Shown: positions 26,875-36,953, numbered from the stretch's first letter. The stretch is 64,000 nucleotides of DNA from Nitrobacter sp051535235 (GCF_051535235.1 NZ_JBPPLZ010000002.1:372001-436000), one strand, 5' to 3'. Numbers and translations: made by a program. The notes: a model not told the origin generated them from the letters alone.

Positions 26875-27772
26875 TGGACAAGACGGTCAACCAGAAAGCC
26901 TGGTTCCTGGTGCTGCCGGTGTTCCTGACCGTTGCGTTCTCGGCGGTGCTGCCGCTGATGACGGTGGTCAATTATTCGTTCCAGGACACGTTCGGCAACA
27001 ACCAGTTTTTCTGGAACGGCGTCGGCTGGTTCAAGGAACTGCTCGATCCGTCCACCGACCTCGGTAGCCGCTTCTTCGCCTCGCTCTGGCGCAACCTGTT
27101 TTTTTCGGCGGCGATCCTCGCCATTGAAGTGCCGCTCGGCATCATCGTCGCGCTGTCGATGCCGCGAGAGGGCTGGCGGGTGGCGGCATGTCTCGTCATC
27201 CTCGCCTTGCCGTTGCTCATTCCGTGGAACGTGGTCGGCACCATCTGGCAGATTTTCGGCCGTCCCGACATCGGCCTGCTCGGCTACACGCTGAACAGCA
27301 TGGGCATCGACTACAATTACGTCTCCAACGAGTTCGACGCCTGGGCGACCGTCATCGTGATGGATGTCTGGCACTGGACCAGCCTGGTGGCGCTGCTGTG
27401 CTACGCCGGGCTCAAGTCGATTCCCGACGCTTATTATCAGGCGGCGCAGATCGACGGCGCCTCGCGCTGGGCGGTATTCACCGCGATCCAGTTGCCCAAG
27501 ATGAAACGCGTGCTGCTGATCGCGGTGCTGTTGCGCTTCATGGACAGCTTCATGATCTATACCGAGCCGTTCGTGGTCACGGGAGGCGGCCCCGGCAATT
27601 CGACGACGTTCGTGTCGATCGAACTGGTCAAGATCGCGCTCGGGCAATTCGATCTCGGCAAGGCGGCGGCGTTGTCGCTGGTCTACAACCTCATCATCAT
27701 CATCGTGTGCTGGGTGTTCTATACCGTCATGACCAATGCCGGCGCGGATCGCAGGCCGAGCGAGGGAACGGC

Positions 27773-27776
<4 letters not shown>
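26874..27776 (+). CDS. glpP: Glycerol ABC transporter permease GlpP
   Basis: The 300-residue inner membrane permease of the MalF-like type has six predicted membrane segments. The EAA loop is seen as DAYYQAAQIDGASRWAVFTA, which docks the ATPases, followed by the PKMKRVLLIAVLLRF segment. It overlaps glpT by 1 nt and glpQ by 4 nt, so all are translated from one message. Confidence 0.93.
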
Positions 27777-28582
<806 letters not shown>

Positions 28583-28628
28583 GGGAAGGCGTCAATGACG
28601 AAAAACCGCAGTTTCGTACGAGGCCTTA

Positions 28629-28665
28629 CCTCTCTCCAACCCTCTCCCCAATGGGAGCGGGAGCG
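28629..28665. repeat. CTCTCCCC hairpin element between glpQ and glpU
   Basis: CTCTCCCC-AAT-GGGAGCGGGAG forms an imperfect hairpin in the only long gap inside the glp operon (117 bp). It resembles the CCCTCCCC/GGGGAGGG hairpins near serC and serA. It may lower or stabilise the message between distal and proximal genes. Confidence 0.55.
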
Positions 28666-28699
28666 CGTTTCGTATCGCGGCAAGGTCCAGGATTAGACC

Positions 28700-29029
28700 A
28701 TGAGCCACATCGCATGGATGGCTTGGACGTGGCCGACCGCGATTTTTTTCGCGGCGCTGGCGCTGACGCTGCTGACGATGACCTATCTTGCCGCCGCCTA
28801 TCCGGAAGCCGAGCGCGTCGGAATCCTGCGCATCCCGACCACGCGCGGCGATCGGTTGTTCATTTCACTGATCGCGACTGCGGTCATCCACCTGTTGTGG
28901 ATCGGGTTCGCGGGGACGGATTCGATCGCGACAATTCCTGTCGGGGAAGAAGGAGTAGAAATATCGAGCCTGTGGCTCGCGACCGCTATGTCGTTCGGGG
29001 CGGCCGTGCTGATCTTCCGCACGGTCTGA
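28700..29029 (+). CDS. glpU: DUF2160 small membrane protein GlpU
   Basis: This 109-residue protein has three predicted membrane segments (about 10-31, 53-73 and 87-107). It belongs to DUF2160, which in rhizobia lies inside the glycerol ABC operon between permease and binding protein genes. AGGA lies 7 nt before the ATG. Its role in glycerol uptake is unknown. The conserved location suggests an accessory subunit. Confidence 0.85.
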   Translation: MSHIAWMAWTWPTAIFFAALALTLLTMTYLAAAYPEAERVGILRIPTTRGDRLFISLIATAVIHLLWIGFAGTDSIATIPVGEEGVEISSLWLATAMSFGAAVLIFRTV

Positions 29030-29091
29030 TGGATGAAAGGAACGGTTTCCGGACCTAAGTCGTATCCAGTGCTGCAACGGAGGAAACGAAG

Positions 29092-30882
29092 ATGCTGAAC
29101 CTGAGAAAACGAGGAAGCCCCGCAACCCAGTCGCGCCTGCTGGCGATGACGAGCGCCGCCGCGCTGGTTGCGACTTTGACGCTGGCGTCGCCTGTGCGAG
29201 CGGACGACGCCACGATCCAGAAGTGGATCGACAATGAGTTCCAGCCTTCGACCTTGTCCAAGGCCGATCAGTTGAAGGAGATGCAGTGGTTCGCCAAGGC
29301 TGCCGAACCGTTCAAGGGCATGGAGATCAACGTCGTGTCGGAAACGATCACGACGCACGAATATGAATCGAAGACGCTGGCCAAGGCCTTCACCGAGATC
29401 ACGGGGATCAAGCTCAAGCACGATATCATCCAGGAAGGCGACGTCGTCGAGAAGCTGCAAACCCAGATGCAGTCCGGCAAGAACGTCTACGACGGCTGGA
29501 TCAATGACTCCGATCTAATTGGCACGCACTTCCGTTACGGTCAGACCATCGCATTGTCCGACTACATGGCTGGCGAGGGCAAGGACGTCACCGATCCGAT
29601 GCTCGATGTCAACGACTTCATCGGCAAGTCGTTCACCACCGCTCCGGACGGCAAGCTCTATCAACTGCCCGACCAGCAGTTCGCCAACCTCTATTGGTTC
29701 CGCTACGACTGGTTCACCAATCCCGATTACAAAGCCAGGTTCAAGGCCAAGTACGGCTACGAGCTCGGCGTGCCGGTGAACTGGTCGGCCTATGAGGACA
29801 TCGCGGACTTCTTCACCAACGACATCAAGGAAATCGACGGCGTCAAGGTCTACGGCCACATGGATTACGGCAAGAAGGATCCCTCGCTCGGCTGGCGCTT
29901 TACCGACGCCTGGCTGTCGATGGCCGGCAACGGCGACAAGGGCATCCCGAACGGCAAGCCGGTCGACGAATGGGGCATCCGCATGGAGGGCTGCCGTCCG
30001 GTCGGCTCCTCGATCGAGCGGGGCGGCGACACCAACGGTCCGGCCGCGGTTTATTCGATCGTGAAGTATCTCGACTGGCTGAAGAAGTATGCACCGCCGC
30101 AGGCGCAAGGCATGACGTTCTCCGAAGCCGGGCCGGTGCCGGCGCAGGGCAACATCGCCCAGCAGATCTTCTGGTACACCGCCTTCACCGCCGACATGGT
30201 GAAGCCGGGTCTGCCGGTGATGAATGCGGACGGTACGCCGAAGTGGCGCATGGCGCCGTCGCCGCATGGCGCGTACTGGAAGGAGGGCATGAAACTCGGT
30301 TATCAGGACGCTGGCTCGCTCACGCTCCTGAAATCGACGCCACCCGATCGGCGCAAGGCCGCCTGGCTGTATCTCCAGTTCATCGTCTCCAAGACGGTCA
30401 GCTTGAAGAAGAGTCATGTCGGTCTCACCTTCATCCGTGAATCCGACATCTGGGACAAGTCGTTCACCGAGCGCGCGCCGAAGCTCGGCGGCCTGATCGA
30501 GTTCTACCGCTCGCCCGCGCGCGTGCAGTGGACGCCGACCGGCAACAACGTGCCCGATTATCCGAAGCTCGCGCAATTGTGGTGGCAGAACATCGGCGAT
30601 GCCTCGTCCGGCGCCAAGACGCCGCAGCAGGCGATGGACGCGCTCGCCGCCGCCCAGGATTCGGTAATGGCCCGGATCGAGAAGTCCGGCGTGCAGGGCG
30701 CTTGCGGTCCGAAGCTCAATCCGAAGAAGACCGCCGAATACTGGTATGAAAAATCGGCAAAGGACGGCAACATCGCGCCGCAGCGCAAGCTCGCCGACGA
30801 AAAGCCGAAGGGCGAAACCATCGACTACGACACGCTGATCAAGTCGTGGCCGGCGACGCCGCCGAAGCGGGCTTCGAACTGA
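29092..30882 (+). CDS. glpV: Glycerol ABC transporter substrate-binding protein GlpV
   Basis: This 596-residue periplasmic binding protein is longer than typical sugar-binding proteins. The N-terminal signal peptide ends near LASPVRA (about residue 36), and a type I extracellular solute-binding fold follows. It contains segments such as DQQFANLYWFRYDWFTNPDY and GAYWKEGMKLGYQDAGSLTL. GGAGGAAAC lies just before the ATG. It ends the operon, before a palindromic repeat and a terminator. Confidence 0.93.
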   Translation: MLNLRKRGSPATQSRLLAMTSAAALVATLTLASPVRADDATIQKWIDNEFQPSTLSKADQLKEMQWFAKAAEPFKGMEINVVSETITTHEYESKTLAKAFTEITGIKLKHDIIQEGDVVEKLQTQMQSGKNVYDGWINDSDLIGTHFRYGQTIALSDYMAGEGKDVTDPMLDVNDFIGKSFTTAPDGKLYQLPDQQFANLYWFRYDWFTNPDYKARFKAKYGYELGVPVNWSAYEDIADFFTNDIKEIDGVKVYGHMDYGKKDPSLGWRFTDAWLSMAGNGDKGIPNGKPVDEWGIRMEGCRPVGSSIERGGDTNGPAAVYSIVKYLDWLKKYAPPQAQGMTFSEAGPVPAQGNIAQQIFWYTAFTADMVKPGLPVMNADGTPKWRMAPSPHGAYWKEGMKLGYQDAGSLTLLKSTPPDRRKAAWLYLQFIVSKTVSLKKSHVGLTFIRESDIWDKSFTERAPKLGGLIEFYRSPARVQWTPTGNNVPDYPKLAQLWWQNIGDASSGAKTPQQAMDALAAAQDSVMARIEKSGVQGACGPKLNPKKTAEYWYEKSAKDGNIAPQRKLADEKPKGETIDYDTLIKSWPATPPKRASN

Positions 30883-30883
30883 C

Positions 30884-30927
30884 GCGTTTTCTTCACGCGA
30901 ACTGGAATCCACGTCGCTGGAAAACGC
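30884..30927. repeat. Dispersed palindromic repeat, copy 2
   Basis: GCGTTTTC and GAAAACGC enclose the same core as copy 1 (TTCACGCGAACTGGAATCCACG here). It begins 2 bp after the glpV stop codon and could act as a 3-prime message stabiliser. Confidence 0.85.
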
Positions 30928-30938
30928 TATAATACGAG

Positions 30939-30965
30939 AAAGGCCGGGAGCGATCACGGCCTTTT
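30939..30965 (+). terminator. Terminator of the glp operon
   Basis: AAAGGCCG and CGGCCTTTT form a hairpin with a 10-nt loop ending in a short T run, about 57 bp after glpV. Confidence 0.65.
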
Positions 30966-30999
30966 GCTGTAATGCGCAAAGCGCTAATCCATCGGACGT

Positions 31000-31503
31000 C
31001 TACTTCACGCCCATGAAATCCCGTTTGCCGAGTTCGACGCCGTTATGGCGCAGGATGTCGTAGGCGGTCGTCGCATGGAAATAGAAATTCGGTAACGCGA
31101 ACTGACTGAGATATTGCTGGCCCTTCAGCGTCATCGTCTTGTCCGGGCCTGCGGGAAAGGTGACGTCGCGACCGTCCGCGCCGTCGAATTTGGCCGGCGT
31201 AACGCCCTTCACGTAATCCGTCGCTCTGGCGAGGCGCTGCTGCAAATCGTCAAATGTCTTCTCCGTGTCGGGCGTGCTCGGCACCTCCGAACCGGATAGC
31301 CGCGCGCAGGTCTTCACGGCGAAATCGCAGGCGACCTGGATCTGGCGCGTCAGCGGCAGCATGTCCGGATAGAGCCGTGCGGTCAGCAGGGTTTCGGGCG
31401 CGATCTTTCGTGCGCCCGCATGGGCTTCGGCTTTCCTGAGAATGTCGGAAAGCGCGCCGAGCGTTTGCAGGAAGGCCGGCGCGGCGGAATCGTAAAATGA
31501 CAT
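31000..31503 (-). CDS. DUF1993 family protein
   Basis: The 167-residue protein begins MSFYDSAAPAFLQTLGALSD and contains VACDFAVKTCARLSG, then FYFHATTAYDILRHNGVELG near the C-terminus. This matches DUF1993, a DinB-like four-helix family of unknown function. The start at 31503 has AAAGG 7 nt upstream. The longer frame lacks support. It is convergent with the glp operon. Confidence 0.88.
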   Translation of the reverse strand: MSFYDSAAPAFLQTLGALSDILRKAEAHAGARKIAPETLLTARLYPDMLPLTRQIQVACDFAVKTCARLSGSEVPSTPDTEKTFDDLQQRLARATDYVKGVTPAKFDGADGRDVTFPAGPDKTMTLKGQQYLSQFALPNFYFHATTAYDILRHNGVELGKRDFMGVK

Positions 31504-31870
31504 GGGAATGCCTTTGTTTGCTCTGTGGTGCGGAAGCTGACGGCGAAACAGCGGAACGTGCTGCCATCTGCAAATGGGAAGCCTTGTTCCATATCGCAAC
31601 CTCCATCACGGCCGGAAAAGTCCAGCCCATGACGGTCCTTTCGACCGCATCGTCCGCGCCGCTTCATCGCAGAGAAACACGCTGTCGAGCCTACTTTGGT
31701 CGAAGCCGTGTTCACCACCATGTTAGTTCACAAGCGAGCCGAGCGGCCGCTACGCTTCATCATCCGCGAGGGATCAGCTTTGCGGAGAATTCGAGTTGAA
31801 CGTCAAGCCGGGACTTCACCAGGCGTGGTGCGGTTCTCGACTGATCGTAGAATCTCTTAAGGAGAGCAAC
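31504..31870. other. Intergenic region between DUF1993 and soxC genes
   Basis: This 367-bp stretch separates divergent genes. I see only short overlapping frames with no family features. It should hold both promoters, but no strong hexamers or palindromes stand out. Confidence 0.4.
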
Positions 31871-33271
31871 TTGAACAGCGATGAAAAGGTCGTCTACGAC
31901 GACAAGGCTCGCCACATGGCCGAGCAGATGGTGATGGCCGAACAGCGCCAGATCGCCCGGCGTCTCCAGGAAGACTGCGACTGCAAGGATGGAATGTTTC
32001 CGCGTCGGATGATCTCAAGCCGGCGCGGCTTTCTGTTCGCGGCGGGATCGCTCGTCGGCGCAGCCGGTGCGGCCACGATCGCCCACGCCGAGACGGCGCA
32101 AGCGCCGCCCGGTGCCGAGTTTTTCAATGTGCCGGACGATCCGACCAAAGAGCAGGGACGCCCGGTCGCGGATCAAAGCTATGGAACGCGGTCTCAGTTC
32201 GAGACCGAAGTTCGCATGCGCTACCCGACGCCCAACGCCAACACCTCCTGGAGTCTCACTCCGCTCGACAAGGGACTGGGCAACATCACGCCCTCAGGAC
32301 TCCATTTCGAGCGGCATCACGGCGGGATACCGACGATCGATCCTGCCCGGCACAACTTGCTGATCCACGGCATGGTGGATCGGCCGATGACGTTCTCGAT
32401 GGCCGACATCAAGCGGCTGCCTTCGGTGACACGCAAGCATTTCATCGAGTGTTCGGGTAACGGCCTGACGGAGTGGAACAAGCCGACGATGAAGACCGTG
32501 CAGGGAACGCACGGGCTGCTCAGCACGTCCGAATGGACCGGTGTTCAGTTCGCGACGTTCGCACGCGAGACCGGATTGAAAGAAGGTGCAGCCTGGGTGC
32601 TGGCGGAGGGCGCCGACGCCGCAGTCATGACGCGCAGCATTCCGATGGAGAAAATGCTGAAGGACGCACTCATCGTCTATGGACAGAACGGTGAAGCGAT
32701 CCGCCCCGAACAGGGTTATCCCCTGCGGCTTCTGCTTCCCGGTTATGAGGGAAACACCCACATCAAATGGCTGCGGAGGCTACAGGTCAGCGACAAGCCG
32801 TTCATGACGCGCGAGGAGACTTCCAAGTACACCGATCTCCTCGGAGACGGCAAGGCGCGCATCTTCACGCTCGACATGGAGGCGAAGTCGGTCATCACGT
32901 TTCCGTCCGGCGACATGAAACTGCCCGGTCCTGGTTTCTACAACGTCAGCGGTCTTGCATGGACAGGGCGCGGGCGGATCCAGTCCGTCGATGTCTCGCT
33001 CGATTCAGGAAAGACCTGGTATCCGGCGCGCCTGGAATCGCTTCCCGAGCCGATGTGCACGGTGCGCTTCAGCTTCCCATGGATGTGGGACGGCAAGGCT
33101 GCGGTGCTGCAGAGCCGCTGCATCGACGAGACCGGCTATGTCCAGCCCACGCTCAAGCAACTGGTCGCGATACGCGGTGACAATGGGCCGTTCGGTTCGG
33201 TCTATCACCTCAACGCGATCCAGAGCTGGGCCGTCAGCGAGGCGGGAGATGTGACCAATGTCCATGCGTAG
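31871..33271 (+). CDS. soxC: SoxC-type sulfane/sulfite dehydrogenase molybdoprotein, Tat-exported
   Basis: This molybdopterin-dependent periplasmic enzyme would oxidise sulfane sulfur or sulfite. I choose a TTG start with AAGGAG 6 nt upstream, giving 466 residues. A Tat motif SSRRGFLF follows about 50 hydrophilic residues, with Arg51-Arg52. The Mo-ligand cysteine is in HFIECSGNG (Cys194). The oxidoreductase molybdopterin-binding domain is followed by the Mo-co dimerisation domain. The cytochrome gene overlaps the end by 14 nt. No soxXYZAB genes are nearby. Confidence 0.88.
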   Translation: MNSDEKVVYDDKARHMAEQMVMAEQRQIARRLQEDCDCKDGMFPRRMISSRRGFLFAAGSLVGAAGAATIAHAETAQAPPGAEFFNVPDDPTKEQGRPVADQSYGTRSQFETEVRMRYPTPNANTSWSLTPLDKGLGNITPSGLHFERHHGGIPTIDPARHNLLIHGMVDRPMTFSMADIKRLPSVTRKHFIECSGNGLTEWNKPTMKTVQGTHGLLSTSEWTGVQFATFARETGLKEGAAWVLAEGADAAVMTRSIPMEKMLKDALIVYGQNGEAIRPEQGYPLRLLLPGYEGNTHIKWLRRLQVSDKPFMTREETSKYTDLLGDGKARIFTLDMEAKSVITFPSGDMKLPGPGFYNVSGLAWTGRGRIQSVDVSLDSGKTWYPARLESLPEPMCTVRFSFPWMWDGKAAVLQSRCIDETGYVQPTLKQLVAIRGDNGPFGSVYHLNAIQSWAVSEAGDVTNVHA

Positions 33272-33824
33272 GAAATATCTCGTTCTTGCGATCGGCGTCT
33301 GCCTGTTCTCCGGCGGCGCGAGCGCCCAATCGAGGATCGATCACTTCGGATTCGGTCGGGATGCGACAGCGGATGAAATGGCCAGGTATTTAGCGATCCC
33401 GCCGTCGGGCGCGGGACTTCCCGCGGGGAGCGGCACGGCAAAAGCAGGCGCGGCCATTTTTGCCAATACCTGCGCCGCCTGTCATGGCGACAAGCTGCAG
33501 GGAAATCCGGCCAAGGGCATAGGCGGTGATCGTCTGATCGGCGGGCGGGGCACGCTCGCAAGCAAGACGCCGGTCAAGACGGTGGAGAGCTACTGGCCAT
33601 ATGCCACGACGCTATTCGATTACATCAAGCGTGCGATGCCGTTCAATGCGCCCGGTTCGCTCAAGGACGACGACGTGTATGCGCTGGTCGCCTACATCCT
33701 GTCGGAAGCCAAGGTCATCAAACCGAACGAGACCATGGACGCGAAGACCTTGCCGAAGGTGGAGATGCCCAACAGGGACGGCTTTATCCCTGATCCCCGG
33801 CCTGAGCTTCAATTGTACCGATGA
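33258..33824 (+). CDS. soxD: SoxD-like periplasmic cytochrome c
   Basis: This 188-residue protein has a signal peptide ending near GGASAQ. One class I haem site is CAACH (Cys72, Cys75, His76), with Met127 in KRAMPFNAP as the probable axial ligand. It is the electron acceptor subunit expected for the molybdoprotein encoded just upstream, with overlapping translation. It is shorter than two-haem SoxD proteins, so this is a mono-haem version. Confidence 0.85.
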   Translation: MSMRRKYLVLAIGVCLFSGGASAQSRIDHFGFGRDATADEMARYLAIPPSGAGLPAGSGTAKAGAAIFANTCAACHGDKLQGNPAKGIGGDRLIGGRGTLASKTPVKTVESYWPYATTLFDYIKRAMPFNAPGSLKDDDVYALVAYILSEAKVIKPNETMDAKTLPKVEMPNRDGFIPDPRPELQLYR

Positions 33825-33919
33825 ACTCCCGCGTCGGTGCGGATAAAACGTCCCGCTCCGGCAACAAGCGATGCCAGATGTGTTTGACGTCCGGGAATCC
33901 TGACCCGGCCGCGTGGACT

Positions 33920-35086
33920 TTATAGAGACGGAACAGCGGCTGATGACCGATCGCCGGCATATTCAAGCTGCATGGCGACGGAGTCGGCAGTCCCTCGTCC
34001 GTAGCGGGTTTCGATGGCATTAAGCACCTGAGCCAGGACGATAGCCGGCGGCTGATCGGTGATCGCCGGGAGCCGATACTGGGCGGGCCAGTCCGTCGTA
34101 ATCCGATCCGGGACGAGGCGGATGCCGTTGCGAGTGCGGAGGTCGGCGGCGGGAGCGAACGTGATCGCATGCGAGCGATAGGTCCGCGACCAGGCATCCG
34201 CGACCAGCGCCAGCGACACCTCGTCAACGCCGGGCTTGAGTTCGATGCCGAGTTGCTCGCGGTTCCAGAACGCGATGGTGTTGAAGATCGCTGTCAATGC
34301 GAACGGACGCGTGAAGCGGAAGGCGTCGCTGTCGTGGCTCGCATCCCACCGGGGAAGGCCAATTTCGCGGCCGACTGCCTCAGCCTTGTCTCGCCCTGCA
34401 ATGGCCTCGATGAGGGCGAGTGACATCGGCATGGATGCGGAAATCCCTGTCGTCGTTGCGACGCCGCGATCGACAACTATCCTGCGATCGGGGACGTAGC
34501 GGATGGCGGGATGCTTGTCGCGCAACTCCTTGAGGTAATACCAATGGGTCGTCGTGCGTCTGCCGTCGAGCAGTCCGGTATTGCCCACAACCTTGGCGCC
34601 GGCGCAGACGCCGATAATGATGGCGCCCTTTTCCGCCTGGCTCCTGATCCACTCCAGGGCCGTTGGATCGTCGTCGCGGCTCATGGCAGGGACAATGACG
34701 TAGTCGGCGCCTTCCGGATGCTGCCTGTCGAAGTCAGCAGCCGTCGCTTGCGGCTCAACCTTGAGCGCCGGAAAGAGCGTCACTGTTCCCGGCCTCGTCG
34801 CCAGCATCACCACGTCGGCGACGTCGGCACGTCGAAGGATGCCATAGGGCATCAGATAATCGGTAGCCTCGGTGGCGTCGTTGATGCCCAGGATTGCGAC
34901 CAGCGGCCGCTGGCGCTTGGGCGGCTTCAAGGCCACGATGGCGGCGTCGATTTCCTGACGTGCGATCGGCGGCATTGCCTTGCCCGGCGATGGCACCGGA
35001 GGCAGCGTGGCTATCCAGACCGCGCCAGCCATCGCGAAGAGAACCAAAGCGGCTGGACCTGCCCATAACACGAATGATCGCTTCAT
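33920..35086 (-). CDS. Membrane-anchored DJ-1/PfpI family protein
   Basis: This 388-residue protein has an N-terminal membrane segment (about 6-27) and a DJ-1/PfpI class I glutamine amidotransferase-like domain. The nucleophile elbow is IIIGVCAGAKVVG (Cys161). The region resembles the amidase-like part of AraC regulators but has no helix-turn-helix. The C-terminal 150 residues are unassigned. A GGAG sequence lies about 11 nt before the ATG at 35086. A TTG at 35116 is the alternative. It is convergent with soxD. Confidence 0.8.
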   Translation of the reverse strand: MKRSFVLWAGPAALVLFAMAGAVWIATLPPVPSPGKAMPPIARQEIDAAIVALKPPKRQRPLVAILGINDATEATDYLMPYGILRRADVADVVMLATRPGTVTLFPALKVEPQATAADFDRQHPEGADYVIVPAMSRDDDPTALEWIRSQAEKGAIIIGVCAGAKVVGNTGLLDGRRTTTHWYYLKELRDKHPAIRYVPDRRIVVDRGVATTTGISASMPMSLALIEAIAGRDKAEAVGREIGLPRWDASHDSDAFRFTRPFALTAIFNTIAFWNREQLGIELKPGVDEVSLALVADAWSRTYRSHAITFAPAADLRTRNGIRLVPDRITTDWPAQYRLPAITDQPPAIVLAQVLNAIETRYGRGTADSVAMQLEYAGDRSSAAVPSL

Positions 35087-35149
35087 GCTGGGATGCTCCA
35101 ATAGTCGACGGTGCAAGACTCCTCAGTGGCGAAGCTCTGGATTGTTGAT

Positions 35150-35216
35150 GCGTTTTCTTCACGCGCACCGGATTTATCCTCGGGTCAGGCCAAGGATATG
35201 CTTCGCTCGAAAACGC
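35150..35216. repeat. Dispersed palindromic repeat, copy 3 (long form)
   Basis: The GCGTTTTC and GAAAACGC ends match the other copies. Compared with them, about 20 extra bases sit in the centre and add an inner ATCCT/AGGAT stem. Confidence 0.8.
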
Positions 35217-35339
35217 TAATTGCGCGCGCAGCGGCAGGTTCCAAGGAATCAATACCCCAGGTCACGCGATTTCAACTTGCGCCGGCGAAGATTTCCAGAT
35301 CGCCGCTAACGCTTCCTCCCGAATGACGAAGGAAAATCC

Positions 35340-36785
35340 TCACACCTCCCTCGCATTCGAAAACGCAAAGCTCGTCACGCGCCGCGTGGTTTCATCCAAA
35401 ATCAGCGTGCGGGTGATCGGCGGCTCGGCGCGCTGGGCGCAGTTCTCGCGCTCGCACAGCCGGCAGTTGACGCCGATCGGCGTGCCTTCGGCGTTGTCGA
35501 GGTCCATGCCCGCGGCATAAACCAGCCTTGATGCGTGTCTGATTTCGCAGCCCAGGCCGATGGCGAAGCGCGGCTGCGCCTGCGGATGCGGCGCAACCGG
35601 ACGGCGCACCATCTGCGCGATCGAGAAATAGCGGCTGCCGTCGGGCAGTTCGATCACCTGCTTCAAAAGACGATCGGGCGTATCGAAGGTGGAGTGGACG
35701 TTCCACAAGGGGCAGGTGCCGCCGAATTTCGAGAACGGAAACGTGCCCGACGAGAAACGCTTGGAGACGTTGCCGGCGTTGTCGACGCGCAGCATGAAGA
35801 ACGGCACGCCGCGCGCGTTTGGCCGTTGCAGCGTGGTCAGGCGATGGCACACTTGCTCGAAGCCTGTGTTGAATCGCTGCGCCAGGACGTGGATGTCGTA
35901 GCCGAGCGATTCCGCGGCCGCATGGAAGGCCTGGTAGGGCATCAGCACACAACCGGCGAAATAGTTCGCCAGCGTGATGCGGTAGAGCCGGCGTGATGTG
36001 TCGTCGAGTGGGCCGGCGCGCGCGATGATCGTGTCAAAAGCGGGCGTGCATTCGGCGAGTCCGATCTGGAACGCAAGCTGGAAGGCGCGACCGGGTCCGT
36101 CCGCCAGTTCGGAAATCAGAAGTTGGCGGCGGTGACGGTCGAATCGGCGCAGCGTTTCGCGCATGACGTCCACCGGCATGATGCGCGTCTGAATCGAATG
36201 CTTTTCCCGCAGCCGCACGCTCAGCGCCACGAAAAGTTCCTGCGCCGGAACGTTGATCTCGTCGCGCAGGTTTTCCGCCGCCTGTTCGAGTTCAGGGAAA
36301 TAATTGCGATTGGCCTCGATCAGGTCGCGCACGCGCTCGATCGGATTGGTCTCAAAGCGCGCGCCTTCGTCGCGGTCGGCAAACTGTGCGGCGGCCAGCG
36401 TCTCGCCGCGCCGCGCCTCGGTGTAGGCGGCATAGAGGCGCTGCAGCGCATGAGTCACGCCGGGGCACAGTTCGGCCAGATCGCGCAGTTCCTGCTTCGG
36501 GATGTCGATCCGCCGGAACAGCGGATCGGAAAAGATCTCGTTCAATTCGGCAAAGAAGCGATCCTCGTGGGCAGTGGCGAGATCGCGCAGATCGAGGTCG
36601 TAGGTTTCCGCGAGACGAAGCAGGATCTGAGCGGTGACCGGGCGCTGGTTGCGCTCGATCAGATTGACGTAGCTCGGAGAGATGCCGAGTCCCTCCGCCA
36701 TCTGGGTCTGCGACAGCCCAAGCTGTTGCCGGATACGGCGGAACCGCGGGCCGACGAAGAGCTTTTTACCCGAAACCGTTGCCAT
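35340..36785 (-). CDS. XRE-type short-chain fatty acid metabolism regulator (RamB/ScfR family)
   Basis: This 481-residue regulator has an N-terminal XRE helix-turn-helix (about 12-70: RIRQQLGLSQTQMAEGLGIS). An ImmA/IrrE-like domain follows (around TDFDTIIAR-type helices, about 200-320), then a C-terminal DUF2083-like domain with clustered Cys (CRLCERENC). Proteins of this design (RamB, ScfR) sense acyl-CoA and control acetate, propionate and glyoxylate genes. It is divergent from aceA, whose promoter it probably controls. The ATG sits just before an AT-rich intergenic stretch. Confidence 0.92.
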   Translation of the reverse strand: MATVSGKKLFVGPRFRRIRQQLGLSQTQMAEGLGISPSYVNLIERNQRPVTAQILLRLAETYDLDLRDLATAHEDRFFAELNEIFSDPLFRRIDIPKQELRDLAELCPGVTHALQRLYAAYTEARRGETLAAAQFADRDEGARFETNPIERVRDLIEANRNYFPELEQAAENLRDEINVPAQELFVALSVRLREKHSIQTRIMPVDVMRETLRRFDRHRRQLLISELADGPGRAFQLAFQIGLAECTPAFDTIIARAGPLDDTSRRLYRITLANYFAGCVLMPYQAFHAAAESLGYDIHVLAQRFNTGFEQVCHRLTTLQRPNARGVPFFMLRVDNAGNVSKRFSSGTFPFSKFGGTCPLWNVHSTFDTPDRLLKQVIELPDGSRYFSIAQMVRRPVAPHPQAQPRFAIGLGCEIRHASRLVYAAGMDLDNAEGTPIGVNCRLCERENCAQRAEPPITRTLILDETTRRVTSFAFSNAREV

Positions 36786-36953
36786 ACTGGCTCTCGTTTA
36801 TGACAAGAATTACAAAATAACATCTATGACGTGAATATATGTTACATGACATCATCATTTGAGATCAAGCCGTCTATACGAATTGATTTGATTGGCGTTT
36901 ATCTAGAGCCACGTTTTGCAACGCAATGTCACGAATGTGGACTGGAGACAATG
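36786..36953 (+). promoter_or_regulatory. Divergent promoter region of the regulator and aceA
   Basis: This AT-rich 168-bp gap contains a TTGC-AAC-GCAA palindrome within TTTTGCAACGCAA (36914-36926), about 28 bp before aceA. It resembles TTTGCAAA-type sites reported for RamB-like proteins. It also has GACGTGAATATATGTTACATG-like AT-rich tracts. The factor-site assignment is inference. Confidence 0.45.
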
